A DNA stretch of 64,000 bases. Origin: Kumtagia ephedrae (GTDB lineage: Bacteria; Pseudomonadota; Alphaproteobacteria; Rhizobiales; Rhizobiaceae). Below the pieces are notes generated by a model. The model saw only the letters and a program-made list of their open reading frames with translations, was not told the origin of the DNA and made no database searches. The position numbers and the translations under genes are program-made. The stretch is from the NCBI RefSeq assembly GCF_003012745.1, contig NZ_PXYK01000016.1, positions 82,982 to 146,981 of the forward strand, written 5' to 3'. This document shows, piece by piece, positions 46,227 through 54,536 of the stretch; the first letter of the stretch is position 1, and each line of letters begins with the position of its first letter.

Positions 46227-46237
46227 GGGGCAGGACC

Positions 46238-47107
46238 ATGGGCTACAATTCCGTCTTCGCACCCGATCTGTTCAAGGGCCGGACCATCATCGTCACCGGC
46301 GGCGGCTCCGGGCTCGGCCGCTGCATGGCGCATGAGCTGGCGCATCTCGGCGCCAATGTCGTGATCGTCGGCCGCAATCCGGAAAAGCTCGACAAGGTGG
46401 TTGCGGAGATCACCGAGGACGGCGGCAAGGTGACCGCCATGACCTGCGACATCCGCGAGGAGACCCAGGTCATCGCGGTGATCGACCAGACGCTGGAAAA
46501 ATTCGGCGCCATCCACGGCCTGGTCAACAATGCCGGCGGCCAGTACCGCACCGAGATGAAGACCATCTCGACCAAGGGCTTCGAGGCGGTGGTGCGCAAC
46601 AACCTGACGGGCGGCTTCATCTTCATGCGCGAAGCCTATCTGCGCTGGATGGAGGCCAATGGCGGCGCCATCGTCAACATCATCGCCGACATCTGGAACG
46701 GCTGGCCCGAATTCGCGCATTCCGGCGCGGCGCGCGGCGGCATGCTGACGCTGACCGAGACGGCGGCGTGCGAATGGGCGCATTCCGGCGTGCGGGTGAA
46801 TTCGGTCGCGCCGGGCGGCATCGCGTCGAGCGGCTTCGATACCTATCCGCCGGAGATCACGCAGCGGCTGCTGGACTATGCCGGCAAGGTGCCGCTGCCG
46901 CGCTACGGCACCGAGGCCGAGATCTCGGCGGCCGTGGTCTTCCTGCTGTCGCCGGCCGCCGCCTACATCACCGGCACCTGCCTGCGCGTCGACGGCGGCG
47001 CCCCGAACGGCCGGCAGACCTGGACGCAGGATTACGAGGCCAGGAACATTCCGGAATTCAACGGTTTCCACCGGGCCGTCCAGCCGGAGGTCCTGAAACG
47101 GCGGTAG
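46238..47107 (+). CDS. SDR-family trans-2-enoyl-CoA reductase-like protein (PECR type)
   Basis: SDR of 289 aa. Cofactor loop TGGGSGLG and basic IVGRNPEK (NADPH type) are present. The segment HSGAARGGMLTLTETAACEW replaces the YxxxK region in the same way as in peroxisomal trans-2-enoyl-CoA reductase, which has HSGAARAG, so this is a known variant and not decay. It probably saturates an enoyl-CoA or dienoyl-CoA double bond. ATG 46238 lies 11 bp after the upstream SDR stop. Confidence 0.82.
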   Translation: MGYNSVFAPDLFKGRTIIVTGGGSGLGRCMAHELAHLGANVVIVGRNPEKLDKVVAEITEDGGKVTAMTCDIREETQVIAVIDQTLEKFGAIHGLVNNAGGQYRTEMKTISTKGFEAVVRNNLTGGFIFMREAYLRWMEANGGAIVNIIADIWNGWPEFAHSGAARGGMLTLTETAACEWAHSGVRVNSVAPGGIASSGFDTYPPEITQRLLDYAGKVPLPRYGTEAEISAAVVFLLSPAAAYITGTCLRVDGGAPNGRQTWTQDYEARNIPEFNGFHRAVQPEVLKRR

Positions 47108-47188
47108 CAACCGCCGGGCGGTAGCGCCGTCCGACAATGCGCCACGGCCAGGGCAGGAGGAAGCCCAAGCCATCTGAAGGAGGAGCAG

Positions 47189-48844
47189 ATGAACGCGCAG
47201 CCGAAATTCACCGAAAGCTATTTCCCGAAATACGAGACCGGGCCGCTGATCGAAAGCACGCTCGGCGACCTGATGCTCAGGAACGCCGCCGAGGTGCCCG
47301 ACAGGCTCGCCCTGATCGAGGGCGCCGCCGATCCGGCAATGCGGCGGCGCTGGACCTACAGACAGCTCGTCGACGAGGCGCTCGCCTGCGCCCGCGGCCT
47401 GCTCAGGCACTTCGAGCCCGGGGAGCGGGTCGGCCTCCTGGCGCCGGAGACGCCGGAATGGGTGATCTTCCAGCACGCCATGAGCTTCGCCGGGCTGGTC
47501 ATGGTGCCGATCAATCCCGCCTACACCGCGCGCGAGGTCGCCTTCATCCTGGGCAACGCCAGGGCGGCCGGCGTCGTCCATGCCGATGAATCGCGCGGCA
47601 AGGATCTCGCCGCCGTCGTCAGGGAAGTGCAGGGCCAGCTCGGCCATCTCAGGCGGGCGATCAACGTCTCCGACCTCGGCAGGCTGCAGGCCGAGGGCGA
47701 TCCCGCCCGCGCGCTGCCGGTCCTGACGCCGGGCGACGTGCTGCAGATCCAGTACACGTCGGGCACGACCGGCTTCCCGAAGGGCGCCTGCCTGCACCAT
47801 CGCGGCGTCATCAACGCCGCCCATTTCATCGTCGAGCGCGCCGCCTTTCCGAAAGGCGGCGTCTGGCTCAACTCGATGCCGATGTTCCATATCGGCGGGT
47901 CGGTCGTCTCGGAGATCGGCGTGTTCTCGCGGCAGGGTACCTTCGCGCTGATGCGGACCTTCGATCCGGGGCTGTTCCTGGAGCTGATCGAAGCCGAGCG
48001 GGTGAACTGCTCGCTGATCGTGCCGACGATGATCTTGGCGCTGCTCAACCATCCCGACGCCAAAACCCGCGACCTGAGCTCCTTCAACTCGATCCTGTCC
48101 GGCGCCTCTGCCGTGCCCGAGGCCCTGGTAAAGCGCGCCAAGCAGGAATTCCGCGTCGAGTTCGCCATCATGTACGGCCAGACGGAATCCAACGGTCCCT
48201 TCCTGGAAACCTTCACCACCGACAGCGACGAACTGCAGGCGCAGACCATCGGCCGGCCGATCCCGCATGTCGAGGTCAAGGTCGTCGACGTCGGCACGCT
48301 CGAGACGGTACCGGTGAACACGGTCGGCGAATACTGGGTGCGCGGCTTCAACACGATGAAGCAGTATTACGAGCAGCCGGAAGCGACGAGGGCGGCGCTG
48401 ACCGAGGACGGCTGGCTGCGCACCGGCGACCTCGGCACCATGGACGAGAACGGCTATTTCCGCATTACCGGGCGGCTGAAGGAGATGATCATCCGCGGCG
48501 GCATGAACCTCTACCCGTCGGAGATCGAGGGTGTGCTGTTCCAGCACGAGGACGTGGCGCAGGTGGCCGTGATCGGCCTGCCGGACGACACCTGGGGCGA
48601 GACCGTGGCCGCCGTCGTGCTGCCGAAGAATCTTGACAATCCCCCGCCGCCGGAGCTGCTGTGGGCCTATTGCCGCAAGAACCTGTCGCCGCAGAAGACG
48701 CCGGAGCACTGGATCTTCGTGCGCGAGTACCCGATGACGGCGACCGGCAAGATCCAGAAGAACATTTTGCTCGACTGGTGCCGGGAGGGCCGGCTGACGC
48801 CGGTCGCCTGGGCGCGCCCCGAACGCGATTCCAAGGTTGCCTGA
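47189..48844 (+). CDS. AMP-forming acyl-CoA ligase (FadD-like)
   Basis: Adenylate-forming ligase of 551 aa: YTSGTTGFPKGACLHH P-loop, IMYGQTESNGP, DGWLRTGDLG, GRLKEMIIRGGMNLYPSEIE hinge and catalytic Lys in TATGKIQKN. Distinct from the AliA-like ligase at 11141, so the island can activate two kinds of acid or two stages of one pathway. ATG 47189 follows GAAGGAGGAG. Third gene of its operon; a type B repeat with terminator-like stem follows. Confidence 0.9.
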   Translation: MNAQPKFTESYFPKYETGPLIESTLGDLMLRNAAEVPDRLALIEGAADPAMRRRWTYRQLVDEALACARGLLRHFEPGERVGLLAPETPEWVIFQHAMSFAGLVMVPINPAYTAREVAFILGNARAAGVVHADESRGKDLAAVVREVQGQLGHLRRAINVSDLGRLQAEGDPARALPVLTPGDVLQIQYTSGTTGFPKGACLHHRGVINAAHFIVERAAFPKGGVWLNSMPMFHIGGSVVSEIGVFSRQGTFALMRTFDPGLFLELIEAERVNCSLIVPTMILALLNHPDAKTRDLSSFNSILSGASAVPEALVKRAKQEFRVEFAIMYGQTESNGPFLETFTTDSDELQAQTIGRPIPHVEVKVVDVGTLETVPVNTVGEYWVRGFNTMKQYYEQPEATRAALTEDGWLRTGDLGTMDENGYFRITGRLKEMIIRGGMNLYPSEIEGVLFQHEDVAQVAVIGLPDDTWGETVAAVVLPKNLDNPPPPELLWAYCRKNLSPQKTPEHWIFVREYPMTATGKIQKNILLDWCREGRLTPVAWARPERDSKVA

Positions 48845-48856
48845 TGGCGCCTCTCC

Positions 48857-48925
48857 GGCCTGGGTTCCTCGCCCCCACGCAGTGGGGGAGAGGTGGCGAG
48901 CCCGCAGGGCGAGACGGAGAGGGGG
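48857..48925. repeat. Intergenic palindromic repeat (type B), copy 2
   Basis: Nearly identical to 20289-20357 over its whole length (stem CCCCCAC/GTGGGGG with loop GCA). It lies between the convergent ligase and MaoC genes. Confidence 0.7.
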
Positions 48926-48958
48926 GCTTGCAGCAGACGGAAAGTCTGGAGCCTGGTC

Positions 48959-49435
48959 TCAGCCCGGCCGCTTGCGCACCAGTTCGGTGACCTCGCCGGA
49001 GACGATCAGCCGGCCGTCGTGATTGAGGAGCTCGATCCGGTCGACGACGATGCCGGCATCCGGCCGGCTGCGGCTGTCGCGTTTCTCGATCGTGGTCCAG
49101 CGCGCCTGGACGGTGTCGCCGACCTTCACCGGCGCATGGAACTTGATGTTGTTCCAGCCGAGCATGGCGATCCCGGTGCTGCCCTGATGGCCGGCGCGCA
49201 CGACCAGCCCGTGCATCAGCGACAGGTTCAGCATGCCATGCGCGATGCGGCCGCCGAATTCCGTGGTCCGCGCGTAGGCGTCGCTGGTGTGCAGTTCGGC
49301 GAGATCGCCGGTGATGCCGCCGAACAGGTTGATATCGGCCTCGGTCACCGTGCGCGACGGCGTGACATGGGTGACGCCGATTTCCTGGTTCTCGAACCAG
49401 TCGTCGGCGTTCGGCGCGTATGGAGCAATTCCCAT
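48959..49435 (-). CDS. MaoC-family hydratase
   Basis: Hotdog hydratase of 158 aa: SRTVTEADINLFGGITGDLAELHTS carries the Asp and His pair of hydratase-2 proteins, and GRIAHGMLNLSLMHGLVV and WNNIKFHAPVKVGDTVQA follow. Likely hydrates an enoyl-CoA. It is the last gene of a minus-strand operon headed by a Liv-type transporter, 2 bp downstream of the LivF-type ATPase gene, tying that transporter to acyl-CoA catabolism. Confidence 0.87.
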   Translation of the reverse strand: MGIAPYAPNADDWFENQEIGVTHVTPSRTVTEADINLFGGITGDLAELHTSDAYARTTEFGGRIAHGMLNLSLMHGLVVRAGHQGSTGIAMLGWNNIKFHAPVKVGDTVQARWTTIEKRDSRSRPDAGIVVDRIELLNHDGRLIVSGEVTELVRKRPG

Positions 49436-49437
49436 CG

Positions 49438-50163
49438 TCAGGCCACTACCTTGCCGAGATAGCTCTGGTGCAGCGCGGGGGTGTCGCGAAGATCGTTGCC
49501 CGGCCCCTCGGCGCGCACCTTGCCGACGGCCATGACGTAGCCGTAGTCGGCGAGCGCCAGCGCCTCGTCGGCGTGCTGCTCGACCAGAAGGATGGTCAGC
49601 CCGTCCTTGCGCAGCTTGGCCAGGATGTCGAAGATCTGGTCGACGATCATCGGCGCCAGGCCGAGCGACGGCTCGTCGAGCATCAGCAGCTTCGGCTCGG
49701 CCATGAGGGCGCGCGAGACCGCCACCATCTGCTGCTCGCCGCCGGACATCGTCCCGGCGCGCTGGCCGATGCGCTGCTTCATGATCGGGAAGAGGTCGAG
49801 CACGTAATCCAGCCGCTCCCGGTATTTTTGTGCGGAGTCCGGCTTTCCCGCCAGCCGGTGGAAGCCCAGCCGCAGGTTCTCCTCCACCGTCAGCGGCGCG
49901 AAGAGCTGCCGGCCTTCCGGCACCTGCACGATGCCGAGCTCGACCACTTCGGCCGGCTTGCTGCCGGTGATGTCCCTGCCGTCGAACCGGATCGTGCCGG
50001 AATAGGTGGAGACCAGCCGCGAGATGGTGTTGACGATGGTCGACTTGCCGGCGCCGTTGGCGCCGACCACGGACACGATGGTGCCGGCCGGGATGTCGAT
50101 CGAAACGCCATCGAGCGCGATCGACTTGTTGTAGCCGGCAACGATGGTCTCAAGCCGCAGCAT
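49438..50163 (-). CDS. ABC transporter ATP-binding protein (LivF type), second system
   Basis: ATPase of 241 aa: Walker A GANGAGKST, Q-loop GIVQVPEGRQLF, signature MSGGEQQMVA, Walker B LLMLDEPSLGLAP and LVEQHADEAL. It overlaps the end of the LivG-type gene by 14 bp. Cytoplasmic energiser of the second importer. Confidence 0.93.
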   Translation of the reverse strand: MLRLETIVAGYNKSIALDGVSIDIPAGTIVSVVGANGAGKSTIVNTISRLVSTYSGTIRFDGRDITGSKPAEVVELGIVQVPEGRQLFAPLTVEENLRLGFHRLAGKPDSAQKYRERLDYVLDLFPIMKQRIGQRAGTMSGGEQQMVAVSRALMAEPKLLMLDEPSLGLAPMIVDQIFDILAKLRKDGLTILLVEQHADEALALADYGYVMAVGKVRAEGPGNDLRDTPALHQSYLGKVVA

Positions 50164-50938
50164 GGGCTGCCCTCCGGCCGAAATAGGCGGCGATCACCTC
50201 CGGGTTGCGGCTCACCTCGGCCGGCGTGCCGTCGGCGATCTTGGCGCCGCGGTCCATGACCACGATGCTGTCGCAGGCGTTCATGATGAAGTCGATATCG
50301 TGCTCGACCAGCAGCATGGTCACTCCGCGCTTCTTCAGCAAAGCGAGCATCTCGCCGAGGTTGCGCGTCTCGGCGTCGTTGAGGCCGGCGGCCGGCTCGT
50401 CCAGCATCAGCAGCGACGGTTCGGCGGCGAGCGCGCGGGCGATGTCGACCAGGCGCAGCTGGCCGAGCGTCAGTTCCTCGATGGCATGGGCCGCCCGGTC
50501 GGCGAGGCCGACGAAGGCGAGCAACTCCATGGCGCGCTCGCGGCTCCGCTGCTCCTGCCGGCGCAGCGCGCCGTAGCGCAGCAGCGACGGCCACAGCCCG
50601 TCGGGGAATTTCGGATGCAGCCCGAGCTGCACGTTCTCCAGCACCGACAGGCCACGGAACAGCCGCACGATCTGGAAGGTGCGCGCCATGCCCATCGGGC
50701 TGCGTGTGTGGGCCGGCCGATGGGTGACGTCTTCGCCCCTGAAGCGGATCTCGCCCGACGTCGGCGGCCGCACGCCGGTGATCAAGTCGAAGGTCGTGGA
50801 CTTGCCGGCGCCGTTCGGCCCGATCAGGCCCTTGACCTCGCCGGGCGTGATCTCGAACGAGACGTCGTTGACGGCGACCAGGCCGCCGAAGCGGCGGACG
50901 ACACGGTCGAGCCTGAGCAGCGGTCCGGTGGCGGTCAT
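50150..50938 (-). CDS. ABC transporter ATP-binding protein (LivG type), second system
   Basis: ATPase of 262 aa: Walker A GPNGAGKST, typical LivG segment RTFQIVRLFRGLSVLENV, degenerate signature LTLGQLRLVDIA, Walker B LLMLDEPAAGLN and H-loop His in LVEHDIDF. Its ATG overlaps the LivM-type stop by 4 bp. Confidence 0.93.
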   Translation of the reverse strand: MTATGPLLRLDRVVRRFGGLVAVNDVSFEITPGEVKGLIGPNGAGKSTTFDLITGVRPPTSGEIRFRGEDVTHRPAHTRSPMGMARTFQIVRLFRGLSVLENVQLGLHPKFPDGLWPSLLRYGALRRQEQRSRERAMELLAFVGLADRAAHAIEELTLGQLRLVDIARALAAEPSLLMLDEPAAGLNDAETRNLGEMLALLKKRGVTMLLVEHDIDFIMNACDSIVVMDRGAKIADGTPAEVSRNPEVIAAYFGRRAAHAAA

Positions 50939-51948
50939 GACGGCTCCCTCTCGAGCTCCCGCGTCCGGCTGGCCATCCGGGGCGAGGAGCTGCGCCGGGC
51001 AAACCAGTCGCGGCGCTCCAGCACGCCCGCCAGGCCGTGCGGCAGGAACAGCAGGAACAAGAGGATGAAGAGGCCGTAGACCACCGTCTCCAACTCGCCG
51101 AATTGCGTCAGCAGCTGTGGCAGGACGACGACGATGACCGCGCCGACGATCGGCCCGAAGCGGGTCCCGAGCCCGCCGACCACGGCGATGGTCAGCATCG
51201 ACACCAGGACGTGAAACTCCGACAGGCTGGGATCGACGCGCAGCGAGGTGAAGCCGAAGCATACGCCGGCCACCGCCGCCATCACGCCCGACAGCACGAG
51301 GACGCGCAGCTTGTAGCGGGTGACGCGCACGCCGAGCGCCTGCGCCGCCGTCTCGTCGTCGCGGATGGCCTGCATGGCCCTGCCGAGATGCGAGCGGATC
51401 AAAAGGTCGTGCAGCAGCAGCACCGCCGCCGCCAGCGCCAGCACGATGTAGTAGATGCCGGTGCGGCCGATCGGCTCGCCGCCCCATTGCAGCGGCGGCA
51501 CGGCGATGCCGCTCTGTCCGCCGGTGAACTCGATCCAGCGGTTGGCGACGCCGTTCTGGATGAGCATGAAGGCCAGCGTCGCCATGGCGAGATAGTGGGT
51601 GCGCAGCCGCAGCAGCGGCAGGCCGATCAGCAGCGACAGCACCGCGACCAGCGCCAGCGAGCCGAGGAAGGCGAGCACGGGCGACCAGCCCAGCATGACC
51701 TGCAGCATGCCGAAGGCATAGGCGCCGATGGCGTAAAAAGCCGGCTGGCCGAGCGAGATCTGGCCGGAATAGCCGTAGAGCAGGTTGAAGCCCATGCACA
51801 GGATCGCATAGATCCACACCAGCATCGCCAGCCTGATGTGGAAGCCGCTGGTCAGCACCAGCGGCAGCGCCAGGCCGAGCGCCAGGATGCACAGCACCGG
51901 GACGATGGTGGGGGCGCGCGGCGCCTCGGGGCGGGGTCTGGCGAGCAT
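50935..51948 (-). CDS. Branched-chain amino acid-type ABC permease (LivM type), second system
   Basis: Inner-membrane permease of 337 aa with GFNLLYGYSGQISLGQPAFYAIGAY, THYLAMATLAFMLIQ and IRDDETAAQALGV landmarks. Start ATG 51948 (one base after the LivH-type stop, GGAG upstream) is preferred over an in-frame ATG at 51969 that would overlap livH. Its last ~25 residues are Arg/Ser-rich. Confidence 0.9.
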   Translation of the reverse strand: MLARPRPEAPRAPTIVPVLCILALGLALPLVLTSGFHIRLAMLVWIYAILCMGFNLLYGYSGQISLGQPAFYAIGAYAFGMLQVMLGWSPVLAFLGSLALVAVLSLLIGLPLLRLRTHYLAMATLAFMLIQNGVANRWIEFTGGQSGIAVPPLQWGGEPIGRTGIYYIVLALAAAVLLLHDLLIRSHLGRAMQAIRDDETAAQALGVRVTRYKLRVLVLSGVMAAVAGVCFGFTSLRVDPSLSEFHVLVSMLTIAVVGGLGTRFGPIVGAVIVVVLPQLLTQFGELETVVYGLFILLFLLFLPHGLAGVLERRDWFARRSSSPRMASRTRELEREPS

Positions 51949-51949
51949 G

Positions 51950-52834
51950 TCAGCGCCGCTCCGCTTCATAGTCGCCGAGCAGCCCGTAGGGCCGGACGAT
52001 CAGCACCAGCAGGATGAGCACGAAGATCGCCGGCTCGGCATAGAGCGAGGTGCCGAACCCGGCCATCAGCGCCTCCATCATGCCGATCGCCAGTCCTCCG
52101 GCGGCCGCTGCGAAGGGCGAGCCGAGGCCGCCCAGGATCGCCGCCATGAAGCCCTTGACGGTGAGCAGCAGCCCCATGCCGACATGGCCGCCGAGCAGCG
52201 GGCCGACCATCATGCCGGCAACGCCCGAGATGAAGGCGGAGAAGATGAAGGAGAACTGCACGATCCGCTCCGAGCGGATGCCCATCAGCAGCGCCACCCG
52301 AGGATTGACGCCGGTGGCCCGCACCGACAGGCCGAAGCGGGTGCGGTAGAGGATGTACCAGGTGGCCAGCAGGAAGACGACGAAGATGACGATCAGCGAG
52401 ATCTGCTGCGGGTTGGTGATCAGGAAGCCGATGCGGATCGGCTCCAGCGACAGGACCGGCGGCACGTAGCGCTGGTCCGGCCCCCAGATCAGGAAGGCCA
52501 GCCCGTAGACGATGATGGCGCCCGCCAGCGTGCCGATCATGATGGTGAGCGGCGCCGCCTTGCGGCGGATCAGCGGGCGGTAGACGCCGTAGTCGAGGGC
52601 GAGCGCGGCGATGACGACGACCGCCAGCATGGCCAGCATCGCGACCGGCCAGGGCAGGGCCAGCGTCACCATGAACAGCACCGCGCTCATGGCGCCGAGC
52701 ATCACGAACTCGCCCTGGGCGAAGTTGATGACGCGGGAGGAGCCGTAGATGATCGACAGCGACAGCCCGATCAGCCCGTAGACGCTGCCGTTGGTGAGGC
52801 CGGCGAGCAGCAGGTAGCTCAGCTTCATCAGCAT
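51950..52834 (-). CDS. Branched-chain amino acid-type ABC permease (LivH type), second system
   Basis: Inner-membrane permease of 294 aa with the LivH start (LLAGLTNGSVYGLIGLSLSIIYGSSRVINFAQGEFVMLGA) and RATGVNPRVALLMGI for ATPase contact. It pairs with the LivM-type gene. The binding-protein gene lies 80 bp upstream, so all five transporter genes plus MaoC form one transcription unit. Confidence 0.92.
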   Translation of the reverse strand: MLMKLSYLLLAGLTNGSVYGLIGLSLSIIYGSSRVINFAQGEFVMLGAMSAVLFMVTLALPWPVAMLAMLAVVVIAALALDYGVYRPLIRRKAAPLTIMIGTLAGAIIVYGLAFLIWGPDQRYVPPVLSLEPIRIGFLITNPQQISLIVIFVVFLLATWYILYRTRFGLSVRATGVNPRVALLMGIRSERIVQFSFIFSAFISGVAGMMVGPLLGGHVGMGLLLTVKGFMAAILGGLGSPFAAAAGGLAIGMMEALMAGFGTSLYAEPAIFVLILLVLIVRPYGLLGDYEAERR

Positions 52835-52914
52835 GGTCGATGTCCGCTTCTCTTGCGTATCGCCGATGCGGCGCGTCCGGGGGCGCGGGCGCCGCGGCTA
52901 GCGTGGGATCGGCG

Positions 52915-54111
52915 TCAGTTCTTGAGGGCCGTGGCCGTGTCGACGGACTCCAGGGCGGCGCCGTTCTCGCCGACCTTCACGAACACGAAGAAGCCGTCGT
53001 CGGTCGGCCCGTGATGGCTCTGCGAGAAGCGGTAGCCGCCCTTGGCCGTGCCCTGCAGGCCGGTGAAATCGCCGTGCTTCTGCGTGGCGTCGCGGATGGC
53101 GTCGCGCGCTGCCTGCAGGTCGCCGGCCTGGATCGCCTGCTGGACGGTTTCGTCCTTGAGAACCGCGATTGCCAGCGTTCCCGCGTCAAAACCCTGCACC
53201 GGCGAGGCGGAAATCGCCAGCGGGCCGTATTTTTCGGTGTATTTCTTGAAGAAATCGGCCACTTCCGGCCGGGTTATGTCGACCGATGACGGGACCAGCA
53301 CGCCGTTTCCGACCTCGGCCGCGAGCTCGCGGAAGGCTTTCATCATGCCGACGCGCGGCATGATGACCGGCTGCTCCAGGCCCATCTGGCGCAGCGTGCG
53401 CACCACGCGGGCGCCGTCCGCCGGATAGGGGTAGACGAGGATCGCCTCGGGGCTCGTCTGCATGACGTTGATGACCTGCGGCGAGACGTCGGTCGCGGCC
53501 ACGTCGTAGGTCTGCTGCGTGACGATCGCGATGTTCTTCTTGCCGAGCGCCTCGGCGGCGGACGCCGCGCCGGTGATGCCGAACGGCACCGAATTGTTGA
53601 TGATGGCCACGCCCTTGACGCCGCTCTGCTCCAGCGCGTTGGCCACCGCGATCGAATCCTGCGTCACCTTGGGGCCGAAGCGGAACTGGTAGACGGCGTT
53701 GTCGGTGAGCTCGGGAGAGGCGGCGGCCAGCACGTAGAGCGGGATCTTGTTCTGGTTGGCTACGGTGACGAGCGAGTTGGCAACCGCCGACGGGCTGGCG
53801 CCGATGACCAGCAGGCCCTTGTCGTCCTCGGCGCAGCGGGTGCCGAAATTGGCGGCGAGCTGAGGGTCGGTCTTGGTGTCGTAGGTGACGAGTTTTATCT
53901 TCTGGCCGTTGATGCCGCCCGCCTCGTTCAGCGGCTCGAGGACCATGTTGAGGCCGTTGAGGCTCTCGATGCCGGTGTCGGCGGCGGAGCCGGAGCGGTC
54001 GTCGATGTGGCAGATGACGAGGTCGAGCGGCGCGGCGGTCGCGGCGCCGCTGGCCAGCGTGGCTGTGGCGATGAACGCCGAGCCAAACAGGAATTCCGTG
54101 GTTCGCTTCAT
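52915..54111 (-). CDS. ABC transporter substrate-binding protein (Liv/HAAT type), second system
   Basis: Periplasmic binding protein of 398 aa. The signal peptide (MKRTTEFLFGSAFIATATLA, cut near ATAA) is followed by LDLVICHIDDRSG, LNEAGGINGQKIKLVTYDT, VIGASPSAVANSLV and YPYPADGARVVRTLRQMG. Two Cys (CHIDD, TRCAED) may form a disulfide. It is sequence-divergent from the binding protein at 15659, so the two importers probably have different ligands. ATG 54111 was chosen from the signal peptide. The operator copy ATATGCTATCTTAC lies ~95 bp upstream. Confidence 0.9.
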   Translation of the reverse strand: MKRTTEFLFGSAFIATATLASGAATAAPLDLVICHIDDRSGSAADTGIESLNGLNMVLEPLNEAGGINGQKIKLVTYDTKTDPQLAANFGTRCAEDDKGLLVIGASPSAVANSLVTVANQNKIPLYVLAAASPELTDNAVYQFRFGPKVTQDSIAVANALEQSGVKGVAIINNSVPFGITGAASAAEALGKKNIAIVTQQTYDVAATDVSPQVINVMQTSPEAILVYPYPADGARVVRTLRQMGLEQPVIMPRVGMMKAFRELAAEVGNGVLVPSSVDITRPEVADFFKKYTEKYGPLAISASPVQGFDAGTLAIAVLKDETVQQAIQAGDLQAARDAIRDATQKHGDFTGLQGTAKGGYRFSQSHHGPTDDGFFVFVKVGENGAALESVDTATALKN

Positions 54112-54536
54112 TGGTTTCCTCCCAAAAACGCTCCCCTCGCAGCACGCGGCGCGGACTGCGGTACGGCATCGGCGGGTCCTCCACCCGGTTCGATGTCGAT
54201 TATGATATGCTATCTTACGATGTGCATTCGCACAAGTTTTTTCGGCAGGAATGGGCAATCAGGTGATTCCACCTCAGCATTCCGAGGAGGTCCAGGGAAG
54301 GACAACGAATCTGATGGAAGATATGGATTCGGACAATCACCGATGGCTGGATCGGCAGAGTGGTGGTGACTTCTACTTACAATTGCGAATGCGGAACGGC
54401 ATTGCCGGAATCCTGAAGCGCCCACCGGCCGAGGTCGCGCGAGGCGGACCAGAGGAAGAGGCCGGTGAGCGCGGCCCCCGGCCCGTGCATCCGTGTCAGG
54501 ATCGTCGGATGTCGGGAACGCCGGGAGCGAAGAAAC
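54112..54536. other. Intergenic region with an operator copy and no convincing gene
   Basis: The left part holds the promoter of the binding-protein gene. From 54251 to 54536 frames exist on both strands, but their products are Arg/Pro-rich and without family resemblance, and the region ends at the stop of the activator gene. No repeat or RNA gene was seen. Confidence 0.5.
54205..54220. promoter_or_regulatory. Operator copy upstream of the second transporter operon
   Basis: ATATGCTATCTTACGA (54205-54220) matches the recurrent motif closely in the left half. On the minus strand CATAAT just downstream could serve as -10. Confidence 0.55.
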
